NCBI GenBank assembly: GCA_050174775.1
Contig: JBFXJP010000009.1
Location: forward strand, 1-64,000
Direction: 5' to 3'
Source of the DNA: CAYPGJ01 sp050174775
GTDB taxonomy: Bacteria; Planctomycetota; Phycisphaerae; Phycisphaerales; UBA1924
DNA: 64,000 bases
Below, in pieces: positions 25,401-33,771 of the stretch. The position numbers and the translations under genes are program-made. Position 1 is the stretch's first letter; every line of letters begins with the position of its first letter. Under the pieces are notes generated by a model. The model was given only the letters and a program-made list of their open reading frames with translations, did not search any database and was not told the DNA's origin.

Positions 25401-27043
25401 ACGCGGACCGTCGTCTCGGCGACGTGTATTTCCAGCGCGGCGCCTTCGCTCCAGCTGCTGAGGCCTACGAGAAGGTGCTCGCGGCCGGCGCCGATCGTGA
25501 TGAGCTTGTTTCCAAGCGGTACGGGGAGGTGCTGATCCGCCTTGAACGCTGGGCTGACGCGAGGAAGATCATCGAGGGCGTTGAGAGTCGCACGCGTCGT
25601 GACGTGCAGACGGCCATGTTGCTGGCTGAGGCAGCGATCGGCGAGCGCGACATGCGGCGTGCGTCGGACCTGATGGGGGAGGCGGCGCAGATCGATCCTG
25701 CGAACCCGCTTCCGCTGATCCGTCGATCGCAGGTTTTCTTCGATGACGACAGTCAGTACGCGCTCGTGATGCGCGACCTCGACCAGGTGATCCGGCTTCG
25801 TCCGGACCTGTCGAGGGCGCGAGAGATGCGTGCGGAGCTCCTGTTCCGGAAGGGGCGCGAATCGGAGGCGGCCGCAGAACTCCGCGCCGCGGTGGAGGCG
25901 GCGCCGAACAATTTCGAGTTGCGGCAGCGGTACATCAAGTTCCTGGCGAGCATCAATCGGTGTGCGGACGCACAGGTCGAGGCTCGTGCGGCTGCGGACA
26001 AGTTCGGCAAGGAGGAGCCGGCGTGGCACGGGTTCGCCGCGGATATCGCGGCGCTGTGCGGCGACACCAAGAACGCGCTCACGTCGTTCCAGCAGCAGTA
26101 CAACGCGAACAAGTCGGTGATGAACCTCACCCAGCTCGTGAACGCGATGCTGGCGTCAACGCCTCCGCAAGCGAACGAGGCGCTGCAGTTGATCGACCGG
26201 TTCCCTCGTGAAGCGAAGCCGGAGGAAGTGAAGGGCGGTGAGGTCGCCATGATGCTCCTGCGGGCAGTGGCGTACGGGGCGCTGGATCAGCGAGTCGACG
26301 CTGAGAAGTGGCTGACGGACGCGTGGGTGAAGGTGAAGGACGTTCCCGAGGCGGTAGCTGTGTGGTTCGATCACGCGGATCGCGCGTTGCGCGGTCCGGC
26401 GCGGTCCGTCGACCTGCTGGAGCGGAACGGTGTGAAGCTGGAATCGCTTTCGCCGCCGATGCGCGTGATGGTGGCAATCCGCCTGGCGCGCGTTCCGGAG
26501 AAGTGGCCGCTCGCTATGTCGATGCTCGAAGGGATCGAGAATGCCACAGGCGACCCCTCGGCGTTGCTGGCGGCCCACCGTGTTCGCGGGCAGGTGCACT
26601 ACTTCACCGGGGAGTATGCGAAAGCCGTGGAGTCGTACCGCGCAGGGCTGAAGATCACGCCGGATGATCCGGAGTTCAACAACAACCTGGCGTACACGCT
26701 CGCTCGCCATCTCGGAGACGTGAAGGGCGCGCTGCCGTTCGCGGAGAAGGCTGCGGTCAAGGACGCGGGCAACTCCGGGGTGTTGGATACGCTGGGCTGG
26801 CTGCACATGGAGGCGGGGAACCTGCCCCAGGCGGACGAGAAGCTCACGCGCGCCCTGCAGCTGGCGCGGACGGACGAGCAGCGGATTCCTGCCCTGGTGC
26901 ACCTCGCTCAGCTCCGGCTCGAGCAAGGTAAGAAGGATGAGGCGCGGACGTATGCGAATGAGGCCAAATCGTTAGTGGAGAAGAATCCGGTCTTCGGCGA
27001 TGCGTACAAGCCGGACCTGGATCAGGTGATGCGGGAACTTTGA
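22484..27043 (+). CDS. Giant TPR protein of the exosortase locus
   Basis: The 1519-residue protein has one N-terminal membrane anchor (FVVTLGAVLVAAFVGVTGLAYVV, residues 10-32) followed by TPR-like helical repeats to the C-terminus. Examples are GDKLFQEGKYEEAAKSYARAV, VYFQRGAFAPAAEAYEKVL, and VLDTLGWLHMEAGNLPQADEK. Very large TPR proteins of this layout accompany exosortase/polysaccharide clusters (PEP-CTERM system TPR lipoproteins, PrsT), but here the anchor lacks a lipobox Cys. It probably acts as a periplasmic scaffold, by context. It starts 42 bp after the EpsI-like gene and ends 53 bp before the Wzz-like gene. Confidence 0.9.
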   Translation: MASKVNTKFVVTLGAVLVAAFVGVTGLAYVVLNQTGETHANRGDKLFQEGKYEEAAKSYARAVGHERGNVEWLRKWREALVHWVPPTEQEYNEAYRVHYMGILRQLATVQDTNPDAQRDLLQALYEEVTTTGGRGNSWELLATLSDQGLKRLDPNSAETKKVRRYRGLAQVYRMRSIEASADQRALAKEDLQAAVEVDPSDVVSHLALVEWITQEASRERRAGRVESANDLMAQADAAIKDVVAAFPNDPRALLDAWQIVQDREMRAAATVNLAERRKVLERLAGDFDVVVAAAEQAPPSVLSQSFLGELAATLAQVKPADASRIWLRIVEGALAKEPESSRLMLLRAVGLAQLGEHQAAIDQYQQIVELPDLPVSLEGMRLRDSRLTAMEQQIERTLSLWESASPGEKPALMERAKARRADLAAKLGSNTTPLLRIDGMIAALENRHGEAVRHFAELDKVLGGADVSAIYMLAAALQRSGSDGAALQAYDRILRLDENQVTAMLQAAEIERRLERPEQMKTRLVRLLQLDPENDTAKKMLAIAEAAIGGDAKSTENLDDPVIKAMFDARRLMEQSPPDPVGAARVLDAAMEKNPDDPRLVHARIVADAQQGLRAEAIARAKAATERWPENRNFRGLLVSLEVSDPVEAQRQLIAESDAPELEKQLALYGHFKTNRRNTEASAALAEAAKLAPDDRRVIEFQFIEALEKSDLVAANDLAGRAARANIDEVNGLTYQARIEMVEKKFDAAASTLDRAIQMMPFEASTWKLLGQAQISAGKVDEGLKAYQRAAEYKPDDASIIRSYVAALMQLQRADEALRVTRQAVKQIPGDLIIAEAWLQLEEQIGNPVEALDKRKLRRTIDPSDRTNNISLARLLVGAGQFQEAQAIIDSMPRTGADGLVTVLLDARLSVVQGDADGGIRKMRDYIAGLEKTEDKLSATLALGDLLMEVNKPEEAVAMYTAAREFQVKSTMDADRRLGDVYFQRGAFAPAAEAYEKVLAAGADRDELVSKRYGEVLIRLERWADARKIIEGVESRTRRDVQTAMLLAEAAIGERDMRRASDLMGEAAQIDPANPLPLIRRSQVFFDDDSQYALVMRDLDQVIRLRPDLSRAREMRAELLFRKGRESEAAAELRAAVEAAPNNFELRQRYIKFLASINRCADAQVEARAAADKFGKEEPAWHGFAADIAALCGDTKNALTSFQQQYNANKSVMNLTQLVNAMLASTPPQANEALQLIDRFPREAKPEEVKGGEVAMMLLRAVAYGALDQRVDAEKWLTDAWVKVKDVPEAVAVWFDHADRALRGPARSVDLLERNGVKLESLSPPMRVMVAIRLARVPEKWPLAMSMLEGIENATGDPSALLAAHRVRGQVHYFTGEYAKAVESYRAGLKITPDDPEFNNNLAYTLARHLGDVKGALPFAEKAAVKDAGNSGVLDTLGWLHMEAGNLPQADEKLTRALQLARTDEQRIPALVHLAQLRLEQGKKDEARTYANEAKSLVEKNPVFGDAYKPDLDQVMREL

Positions 27044-27096
27044 GAAGCCGAAGGTAGGTCGAGCTGCGCCCGGCAGCCAAACGGAATACGAACACC

Positions 27097-29373
27097 ATGT
27101 CGACGAACAAGCCGATGCCAGGAACAATGACGAAACCCGTGGGGGGGCCGGGCCATGGCGGCCCAGGAGGGTCGGGGGGTGGGATTCAGACCCCCACGAT
27201 CGACCCGATCCGCCTCGCCAAGCAGTACTTCAAGGTGCTCGCGGCCTCGGTCGTGGTCGGCTTGATCCTCGGCGTCGGGGTGCACTTCATCGCACTGAAG
27301 TTCTTCCCCAAATACACGGCGCAAGTGACGTTCAAGCTCAACCCTGAGGTTGAAGACGCCTCCAAGGCGGCCACCGGGACGATCCGTGGCGGTCAGGGCG
27401 GTGGCGCCGAGGAGATGGAGCGGTTTATCGCTTCGCAGGTACAGGACCTTATCAGCAAGCCGGTGCTCGAAGATGCGGCCAATGACCCGAAGGTGCGCGA
27501 CGAGACGCGCTGGGCACGTTCGTTCTTCCGGAGCGGGTCGTACGACCGTGTTCGCGCGGGCAAGGACCTCTCGGAGGACGTGATCTGGGCTCGGGCGATC
27601 CCCGACACGGTGTACATCGTGCTCAATGCGTCGACTCGCGATGCGGCTGACGCATCGGCGATCTGCACGGCCGTGGCCGAGGCCTACATGGCCCGTCTCG
27701 CCCAGGACACCAACCGACAGTATTCCGACACGCGCGAGGCGCTGACGCGCCGTTTCCGGCAGGCCGAGGCGGACAAGCAGGGGCTCGAGCGCCGCGGCAC
27801 ACGCCTGATCGGCGATCAGAACATCGAATCGGTGAAGTTCGAGCAGACGTCGGCGGCCAAGGAGGTCTCCGAGCTGAGCGAGTTCATCGTCGCCGCGCGC
27901 AACGCGATGGAGAAGAAGCAGCAGCAGCTGTCGCAATACGAATCTTCGATGACGAACCCCGCCGGCCCATCATACCCGGACTTCCTCCGCGTGGAGGTCA
28001 AGAACGACACCTCGATGCAGGTGCACGAGCAGACGCTCGCGACGCTGCGGACGCAGTTGACCGGCGCTCGGGCGCGGTTCGGCCCTGCGCACCCGGACGT
28101 CCGTCGTCTGGAGGCTTCGGTGCAGGCCGCTGAGATCGAGCGGAACAAGGAGGAGCAGCGGCTCCTCGGCGAGAAGTTCGGCGCACTGATCGAACTGACG
28201 CGCGAGGACATCCGCGGCATCGAGGCGCAGGCCCGCGACTCCATCGAGAAGCTCAAGGCGGCGTCGCTTCGCGCGACGGAGATGACGCAGCAGATCGAGG
28301 AATACGAGAAGATCAAGAAGGACATCGAGCGCAAGGCCGAGGAAATCCAGAAGCTTCAGGAAGACCTCGCGAACCTGCAGGCTGTGATCGACCGTTCGGC
28401 CAGCCGGCGCGTCTCGGTGTACACCTCGGCCTCGCGCCCTGAGTTCCCCTCGTTCCCGAAGGCGAAGTGGGTGATCCCGATCACCGCGATGCTGACGATC
28501 GCCCTGGCCTGTGTGGGCGTGCTGCTCCGAGAGATGCTCGAGCAGCGCGTGCGAGCTCCGGCCGACGTGCTGCTCGTGCCCCGCACGAAGATTCTCGGCG
28601 TCCTCTCGGATGTGTCCGAGGACCCTTGCCGGCCCTCATCCGCGGAGCAGGTCATCAGGGAATGCTCGCACGGCGTGGTGGCCGAGCAGGTCCGGCAGCT
28701 TCGCACCTCGGTGCTCAAGGTGCTCGAGCCGAAGGGCCCGTCGGTGCTCGTCATCACGTCCGGCCTCCCGGGCTCGGGCGCAACGAGCATCGTGTCCAAC
28801 CTGGCGCGTGCTTGCGCGTCATCGGAGGGCAAGGTGCTCGTCATCGACGCCAACATGCGCCGCGCACGGATGCATGAGATCTTCGGTCTCTCCGAAGGTC
28901 CGGGTCTCGGTGAGGTGCTCGCCGGCTCCGCGACGCTCGAGTCGGCGATCCAGTCCACGGACCGTCCCAATCTCAAGGTGCTGACGGCCGGGGCGAAGTC
29001 CTCTCGCGTGTACGAGCGGTTGAACTCGGAAGCGATGACCAAGCTCCTGCAGGACGCGCGTCGTACGAACACACTCGTCATCATCGATGCGCCGCCGATG
29101 ACGGTGGCGGGCGATGCGCTCGTGCTCGCGCAGCGTGCCGATGCCTCCGCCCTCGTCGTTCGCGCCTTCTGCGAGACGCGTGGCCTCATCGCACGTGTGC
29201 GCGGCCAGCTCGCCGACGCCGGCGGCGAATTTCTGGGTGTGATCGTCAACGGCGTCAAGTCGTCCGCGGGCGGATATTTCCGCAAGAACATCCGCCTGTC
29301 GCACGAGTACCACGGCGGCGCCGGCGAGGCCGCGAAGCTGCCGGGCAAGACCAAGGAAAAGGCGGGCGTGTGA
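27097..29373 (+). CDS. Wzz/BY-kinase-like chain-length protein with degenerate Walker A
   Basis: This 758-residue polysaccharide co-polymerase has a first membrane segment near 47-70 (VLAASVVVGLILGVGVHFIAL), a Wzz region, and long periplasmic coiled coils (about 215-435). A second segment lies near 457-478 (WVIPITAMLTIALACVGVLL), and a cytosolic P-loop domain spans about 540-735. In that domain Walker A is GLPGSGATS (556-564), where the invariant Lys is Ala562. Walker A' (VLVIDANMRRARM) and Walker B (TLVIIDAPPM) keep their Asp residues. The C-terminus has only two scattered Tyr, not a Tyr cluster. It probably controls chain length without canonical autokinase activity. The N-terminus is Gly-rich. 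Confidence 0.9.
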   Translation: MSTNKPMPGTMTKPVGGPGHGGPGGSGGGIQTPTIDPIRLAKQYFKVLAASVVVGLILGVGVHFIALKFFPKYTAQVTFKLNPEVEDASKAATGTIRGGQGGGAEEMERFIASQVQDLISKPVLEDAANDPKVRDETRWARSFFRSGSYDRVRAGKDLSEDVIWARAIPDTVYIVLNASTRDAADASAICTAVAEAYMARLAQDTNRQYSDTREALTRRFRQAEADKQGLERRGTRLIGDQNIESVKFEQTSAAKEVSELSEFIVAARNAMEKKQQQLSQYESSMTNPAGPSYPDFLRVEVKNDTSMQVHEQTLATLRTQLTGARARFGPAHPDVRRLEASVQAAEIERNKEEQRLLGEKFGALIELTREDIRGIEAQARDSIEKLKAASLRATEMTQQIEEYEKIKKDIERKAEEIQKLQEDLANLQAVIDRSASRRVSVYTSASRPEFPSFPKAKWVIPITAMLTIALACVGVLLREMLEQRVRAPADVLLVPRTKILGVLSDVSEDPCRPSSAEQVIRECSHGVVAEQVRQLRTSVLKVLEPKGPSVLVITSGLPGSGATSIVSNLARACASSEGKVLVIDANMRRARMHEIFGLSEGPGLGEVLAGSATLESAIQSTDRPNLKVLTAGAKSSRVYERLNSEAMTKLLQDARRTNTLVIIDAPPMTVAGDALVLAQRADASALVVRAFCETRGLIARVRGQLADAGGEFLGVIVNGVKSSAGGYFRKNIRLSHEYHGGAGEAAKLPGKTKEKAGV

Positions 29374-29444
29374 GCGACAACGGGAAGATCAGGTCTGTGG
29401 CGCATCGTCCGCCACGACGCGGGATGCTCCCAAGGGCGTAATCG

Positions 29445-30932
29445 GTGCAGGACACGGCATGGGACAGACTGTTGGCGGGCACGGCTCCGGACGCCGCGCT
29501 CCGTGAGAGCCTGGCGGAGCGCGTGGCGGCTCTCGGGCGCGACCTGCATCACGTCGTGGAAGAGCACGCTCGTCTGCAGGAGTCGCTCAACAGCGCGGGA
29601 GGCGCGGTGGCGGATACTGCCGAGTCGCTTACGCGCCTGCAGGTCTTTCATCAGTACATGGCGGTCTTCGTGGTGGCGTTCCTTGTCGCGCTCTTCGCCA
29701 CGCCGCTCATGCGCCGCATGGCGGTGGCCAACGGGATCGTCGATCGCCCGAGTGAGGCTCGCAAGCAGCACCGGATGCCCATCGCCTATCTCGGGGGCGT
29801 CGCCATTTATCTCGGCATGCTGGCCGGGGTAGCGTTCAGCTATTTCGCCCCTGCCCTTGGGCTCGACTTGATCGAGTTTCACGTCGAGAACCCGGCGCCG
29901 ATGCCCATCGCGATCCTGGGCGCCATGACCGTGATCGTCGTCATCGGCCTCGTTGATGACGTGTGGAAGATTGACCCCCGGCTGAAGATCGGCGGTCAGC
30001 TGCTCACCGCGGCCGTGCTCGCATTCAACGACATCGGCGTGAAAGTGGCCGCGGGGGTGCTCGCGCCGATCGGCAGCATCTTCGGCAACGAACGGATGGT
30101 CTTTGATTTCACCATCCCCGACGGCGTGCCGGTTCTCAGCGGGCATTATCAGTTCGACGCCATCTACTGGGCGGGCACGGCCATCATCGCCATCTTCGTC
30201 CTCGGCGCCTGCAACGCCAGCAATCTCCTTGACGGGCTTGACGGGCTCCTCACCGGGGTCACGTCCATCGCGATGTTCGGGCTTCTGTTCATCGCCCTCT
30301 CCATGGCGGTGCTCCAAGACGGTCCCCTCGACACCGCGCGTCTGGTGCTCATTCTCACTGCGCTGGGCGCATGTCTGGGATTCCTCCCACACAACTTCAA
30401 TCCGGCGAACATCTTCCTTGGTGACGCAGGCTCGATGCTCCTGGGTTTCACGACGGCGGCCATCATCCTCTCGCTCGGCGACACGGGAAAAACCCATCTC
30501 GTCGTGGCCGGGCTGATCATCTACGCTGTTCCTCTCATCGACACCGCGCTTGCCATCGTCCGGCGCAAGATGTCCGGCGCATCGATCAGCGCGGCCGACG
30601 ATCAGCACCTGCACCACCAGCTCAAGCGCAGTCTCGGCGTGAAGGGCGCAGTCCTCACGCTCTATGGCATTGCGGCCGTCTTTGCCGCGCTCGGTGTCGG
30701 CATGAGCCTCGGTCGCGGGCGAGTGATTTACGCCATCGCGCTCGTCCTCGCGTCCTTCATCGGCGTGACCGCATTCAAGGTCGCCCGTCGCACCAAGATC
30801 GAGCAGGAGGTGGCGGCTTCCGAGGCACGACGCGAAGCAAGGCTCCGGGCCGTGAACGGCCATCGTCCGGCTCCGGCGGCGCCCGCACCCGCGCAGGCCG
30901 AGGGTCCGACGGCCACCACCGGTGCTCGCTGA
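29445..30932 (+). CDS. WecA/MraY-family glycan priming transferase
   Basis: The 495-residue polytopic enzyme transfers a sugar-1-phosphate to undecaprenyl phosphate. Family motifs are intact: IAYLGGVAIYLG, GLVDDVWKIDPRLKIGGQ (Asp pair), NASNLLDGLDGLLTG, FNPANIFLGDAGSMLLG, and a cytosolic H-rich loop DDQHLHHQL. Unlike usual WecA (about 350 residues), it has about 65 extra N-terminal residues predicted helical or coiled (AALRESLAERVAALGRDLHHVVEEHARLQESL) before the first membrane segment, and an Ala/Pro tail. The start is a GTG at 29445, 71 bp after the Wzz-like gene. It would prime the polysaccharide of this cluster. Confidence 0.92.
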   Translation: MQDTAWDRLLAGTAPDAALRESLAERVAALGRDLHHVVEEHARLQESLNSAGGAVADTAESLTRLQVFHQYMAVFVVAFLVALFATPLMRRMAVANGIVDRPSEARKQHRMPIAYLGGVAIYLGMLAGVAFSYFAPALGLDLIEFHVENPAPMPIAILGAMTVIVVIGLVDDVWKIDPRLKIGGQLLTAAVLAFNDIGVKVAAGVLAPIGSIFGNERMVFDFTIPDGVPVLSGHYQFDAIYWAGTAIIAIFVLGACNASNLLDGLDGLLTGVTSIAMFGLLFIALSMAVLQDGPLDTARLVLILTALGACLGFLPHNFNPANIFLGDAGSMLLGFTTAAIILSLGDTGKTHLVVAGLIIYAVPLIDTALAIVRRKMSGASISAADDQHLHHQLKRSLGVKGAVLTLYGIAAVFAALGVGMSLGRGRVIYAIALVLASFIGVTAFKVARRTKIEQEVAASEARREARLRAVNGHRPAPAAPAPAQAEGPTATTGAR

Positions 30933-30996
30933 GATACTCCGCGGCTAGCATGGTCTCGTCGCGCGCCCGGACGCGCCCAACGGAGACCGATGCCGC

Positions 30997-31362
30997 ATGC
31001 CCCGACGCACCATTCAGGAGTTCCGCAAGGAGCGATCTCTCGGGAACGACCGCCTGCTCGACACGGAGCACCTCGGACTCAAGCGGTTCCTATCGCTCGA
31101 TTCCGCGGCGTACCGTGACGGCGCCCTTCCGTCGCGAACCAAGGAATTGCTCGGGCTCGTGGCCTCCAGCGTGCTCCGCTGCAACGACTGCATCGACTAC
31201 CACCTGGAGCAATGCGTGGAGGCCGGCTGGACGCTGCACGAGATCGAGGACGCGCTCAATGTCGCGCTGATCGTTGGTGGCTCGATCTGCATCCCCCACC
31301 TGCGTCACGCCCGACTCACGCTCGATGAACTCTTCGCGGAGCGAGCGCGTGGGTCTGCCTGA
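30997..31362 (+). CDS. AhpD/carboxymuconolactone decarboxylase-like protein
   Basis: The 121-residue all-helical protein has the AhpD-like CxxC redox motif RCNDCIDYH followed by HLEQCVEAGWTLHEIEDALNVALIVGGSI, the usual CMD arrangement with a downstream His. Members act as small alkylhydroperoxidase or thiol-dependent peroxidase components or are uncharacterised. It begins 64 bp after the WecA-like gene and overlaps the start of folP, so the three may be one transcript. The actual substrate is unknown. Confidence 0.87.
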   Translation: MPRRTIQEFRKERSLGNDRLLDTEHLGLKRFLSLDSAAYRDGALPSRTKELLGLVASSVLRCNDCIDYHLEQCVEAGWTLHEIEDALNVALIVGGSICIPHLRHARLTLDELFAERARGSA

Positions 31363-32278
31363 TGCTCCGGTCTGGCGCGTCGGCCCTCAACGGATCCTTG
31401 CGCTCGATCACCCGTGCATCATGGGGGTGCTCAACATCACGCCCGATAGCTTCTCTGACGGCGGGCAGCATGAGCGCGTCGAGGCCGCGGTCGAAGCGGG
31501 GCTGAGGATGATCCGGGACGGCGCCGGCATGCTCGATGTCGGTGGCGAGTCGACACGCCCAGGCGCCGAGCGCGTCCCTGCGGACTTGCAGATCTCACGC
31601 GTGACGCCTGTGATCCGAGCCCTGCGCAAGGCCGGTGTCGAGACTCCCCTGAGCGTCGACACGACGCTGGCCGCGGTTGCTCGCGCGGCGCTGGACGCCG
31701 GAGCCGACGCTGTGAACGACGTGAGCGCCGGGCTCGAAGATACCTCGCTCTTTTCGCTCGTGGCCGAACGCGGAGCGGGACTCGTTCTCATGCACCGGGT
31801 TGCACCACCGAGCGAGGATCAATACTCCACCGCGTACGATCGCGAGCCGGTCTATCCGACGGAACAGGGCGGCGTGGTTGGCTGCGTTCGCGCGTTCCTC
31901 CGTGCGCGCCACCTTGCGGCGCTCCGAACCGGGATCGCGCGTGACACCATCGCGCTCGACCCCGGACTCGGGTTCGGCAAGAGCGTGGCCCAGAACTACG
32001 AGCTGGTCGCCCGGGTGGGTGAAATTGTGGTCCCCGGGGATGTCATTGTGGCAGGCGCCAGTCGTAAGAGTTTCATTGGAGCTGTGTCAGGGGAGACAGA
32101 ACCCCGGGATCGGGTGTGGGGTTCGGTCGCCGCTGCGGTGGCACTCGTCTTGCAGGGTGCGCACGTCATCCGGGCGCACGACGTGAAGCAGCACGCGGCA
32201 GCGCTCGACGTTGCGGCCCGTATCCGCGCGTCAAGGGGCCCCGTCACGCCCGGCGGGGTTGCGGCATCAGGACTATGA
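31349..32278 (+). CDS. folP: Dihydropteroate synthase
   Basis: FolP joins p-aminobenzoate to hydroxymethyldihydropterin diphosphate in folate synthesis. The protein has GVLNITPDSFSDGG, DVGGESTRPGAE, VDTTLAAVARAALDAGADAVNDVSAG, LDPGLGFGKSVAQNYEL, AGASRKSFIG and a C-terminal IRAHDVKQH, all in the family order. The chosen GTG at 31349 (309 residues) has GGAG 8 nt upstream and overlaps the AhpD-like gene by 14 bp. In-frame ATG 31325 and TTG 31274 are alternatives without a ribosome site. The residues before the first strand (VGLPDAPVWRVGPQRILAL) are plausible N-terminal sequence. Confidence 0.95.
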   Translation: MGLPDAPVWRVGPQRILALDHPCIMGVLNITPDSFSDGGQHERVEAAVEAGLRMIRDGAGMLDVGGESTRPGAERVPADLQISRVTPVIRALRKAGVETPLSVDTTLAAVARAALDAGADAVNDVSAGLEDTSLFSLVAERGAGLVLMHRVAPPSEDQYSTAYDREPVYPTEQGGVVGCVRAFLRARHLAALRTGIARDTIALDPGLGFGKSVAQNYELVARVGEIVVPGDVIVAGASRKSFIGAVSGETEPRDRVWGSVAAAVALVLQGAHVIRAHDVKQHAAALDVAARIRASRGPVTPGGVAASGL

Positions 32279-32323
32279 TGAGTTCCCACGGAACGGACCC
32301 CGGCGCAGAGGAGAAGTACGAAC

Positions 32324-32656
32324 ATGGCGGGCAAGCAGACCAAGGAATTCACCGACGCGAACTTCGAGACCGAAGTCCTCAAATCAGACGTCCCTGTGCT
32401 CGTGGATTTCTGGGCGGAGTGGTGCATGCCGTGCAGGATGATCGCCCCGACGATCGACGAGATTGCCGAGGAATACGCGGGTCGTGTCAAGGTCGGCAAG
32501 GTTGACACCGACGCGAACCGCGACACGGGTTTCAAGTACGGCATCTCCGCGATCCCGACCATCCTGCTCTTCAAGAACGGTCAGGTTGCGCAGAAGTTCG
32601 TGGGGCTGACGAAGAAGGCGGACTTCAAGGCCGCGCTTGACGCTGCCACCAAGTGA
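32324..32656 (+). CDS. trxA: Thioredoxin with WCMPC active site
   Basis: The 110-residue thioredoxin has DVPVLVDFWAEWCMPCRMIAP, with the redox pair Cys34 and Cys37. It also has KVDTDANRDTGFKYGISAIPTILLFKNG with the cis-Pro, and FVGLTKKADF. It reduces protein disulfides in the cytosol. The usual WCGPC dipeptide Gly-Pro is Met-Pro here, which would be expected to shift redox behaviour. A good ribosome site (GAGGAG) precedes the ATG. A TATGAT hexamer overlaps the end of folP (32274-32279) without a convincing -35. The gene converges on lgt with a 13-bp gap. Confidence 0.95.
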   Translation: MAGKQTKEFTDANFETEVLKSDVPVLVDFWAEWCMPCRMIAPTIDEIAEEYAGRVKVGKVDTDANRDTGFKYGISAIPTILLFKNGQVAQKFVGLTKKADFKAALDAATK

Positions 32657-32669
32657 CTGAATTCTGAAC

Positions 32670-33716
32670 TCAGGCTTCCGCGCGAGCGCCGGGACCCCAC
32701 CCGCCCGTGGGAGCATGTCCCCGTGCGCGCACGACGAGCAGCGTCAATGCGCCTGCGATGATCATGCCCGCGCTGAGCCATTGCCCGTACGACAAGCCGC
32801 CCGGCGTCGCACCGAGCGTGTGCGCGGCAAGTTGGGCGTCCGGCAACCGCCAAAATTCCGTGACGATGCGCCCGATGCCGTACAGAACAAAAAACCACGC
32901 GACGATGACTCCTGGCCGGCGTGGGCGGCGCCAGATCAACCAGAGGGCTGCGGGGACGAGCATGCCCTCGACGCCGGCCTGATACAGCTGCGACGGGTGC
33001 CGTGCCGCGAGCAGAGGCGTGATGTCACGTGCAAGCCCGCTCGCGCCGTGCTGGATATCCCGAATCAGCAGCCGCATGGCCTCGCCATAGGGCTCACCCG
33101 GCGCCACTCGCTGTAAGAGCGCGAACAGACTGTTCTGTTGCTCCGGTGTCAGTGGTGGGGCGTGGCCTTCGAGCAACTCCGTCGGGAAGCGCACCGCCCA
33201 CCACGGCGCGGTTTCTCCGGGCATCGCCACGATCCGTCCAAGCAACTCGCCATTGACGAAGTTCGCGACACGTCCGAGGAACACTCCCGGCAGCCCGACC
33301 AAGGCCAGCGCATCCATCACGTGCAGTGTGGATATCCGGTTTGCGCGTGCGACCCACCATGACGCCGCGACAAGCCCAACGAACGCTCCGTGCGACGCCA
33401 TGCCCCCTCGGTTGATGGCCAACACTCCCCACCATGGAGCCGTCGGTGTGAACTCAAGGAGCAAGGAGCGGTCATACACGAGCACATATCCCAATCGACC
33501 GCCCAGCAGCACGCCAACGATCAGCGTGAAGATCACATCGGCCGCTTTTTCCGGAGGGATCCGGATCAGTCCACGCTTTCCCAGGGCGCGGAGCAACGCC
33601 CACGCGACCACGAACCCTGCCAGGTACGCCAGCCCGTACCAGCGCAGGCCGACACCGGGCGTGAACTCCACGGCAAAGGGCGAGAGAGAGTGTGTCCAGG
33701 CGGCGAGTGTGAACAT
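32670..33716 (-). CDS. lgt: Prolipoprotein diacylglyceryl transferase
   Basis: Lgt attaches diacylglycerol to the lipobox Cys of prolipoproteins. The 348-residue polytopic protein has RWYGLAYLAGFVVAW, the GGRLGYVLVYD segment, NRGGMASHGAFVG, the signature GRVANFVNGELLGR, and ARHPSQLYQAGVEGM. Compared with the usual ~280-290 residues it has a long loop between NGELLGR and RHPSQLY, rich in Gln/Leu/Ala, seen in relatives with enlarged periplasmic regions. The ATG at 33716 is preferred over GTG 33737. Its clients here include the two predicted lipoproteins at 7200 and 18918. Confidence 0.95.
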   Translation of the reverse strand: MFTLAAWTHSLSPFAVEFTPGVGLRWYGLAYLAGFVVAWALLRALGKRGLIRIPPEKAADVIFTLIVGVLLGGRLGYVLVYDRSLLLEFTPTAPWWGVLAINRGGMASHGAFVGLVAASWWVARANRISTLHVMDALALVGLPGVFLGRVANFVNGELLGRIVAMPGETAPWWAVRFPTELLEGHAPPLTPEQQNSLFALLQRVAPGEPYGEAMRLLIRDIQHGASGLARDITPLLAARHPSQLYQAGVEGMLVPAALWLIWRRPRRPGVIVAWFFVLYGIGRIVTEFWRLPDAQLAAHTLGATPGGLSYGQWLSAGMIIAGALTLLVVRARGHAPTGGWGPGARAEA

Positions 33717-33771
33717 CTCAGAGGTCCGAGTCCGCACGCAGGATACTCCAGCGGTCCGCTAAGCTGCTCAC

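Noticed and set aside
21761..26029. A very long minus-strand open frame (about 1420 codons) antisense to the TPR gene
   Set aside because: Its translation is Arg/His/Leu-rich with no domain, and it mirrors the high-GC codon use of the TPR gene, which has clear repeats and neighbours. Similar shadows lie at 1069-3114 (+), 19239-21461 (-), 28356-30863 (-), 39015-41339 (+) and 44180-47008 (+).
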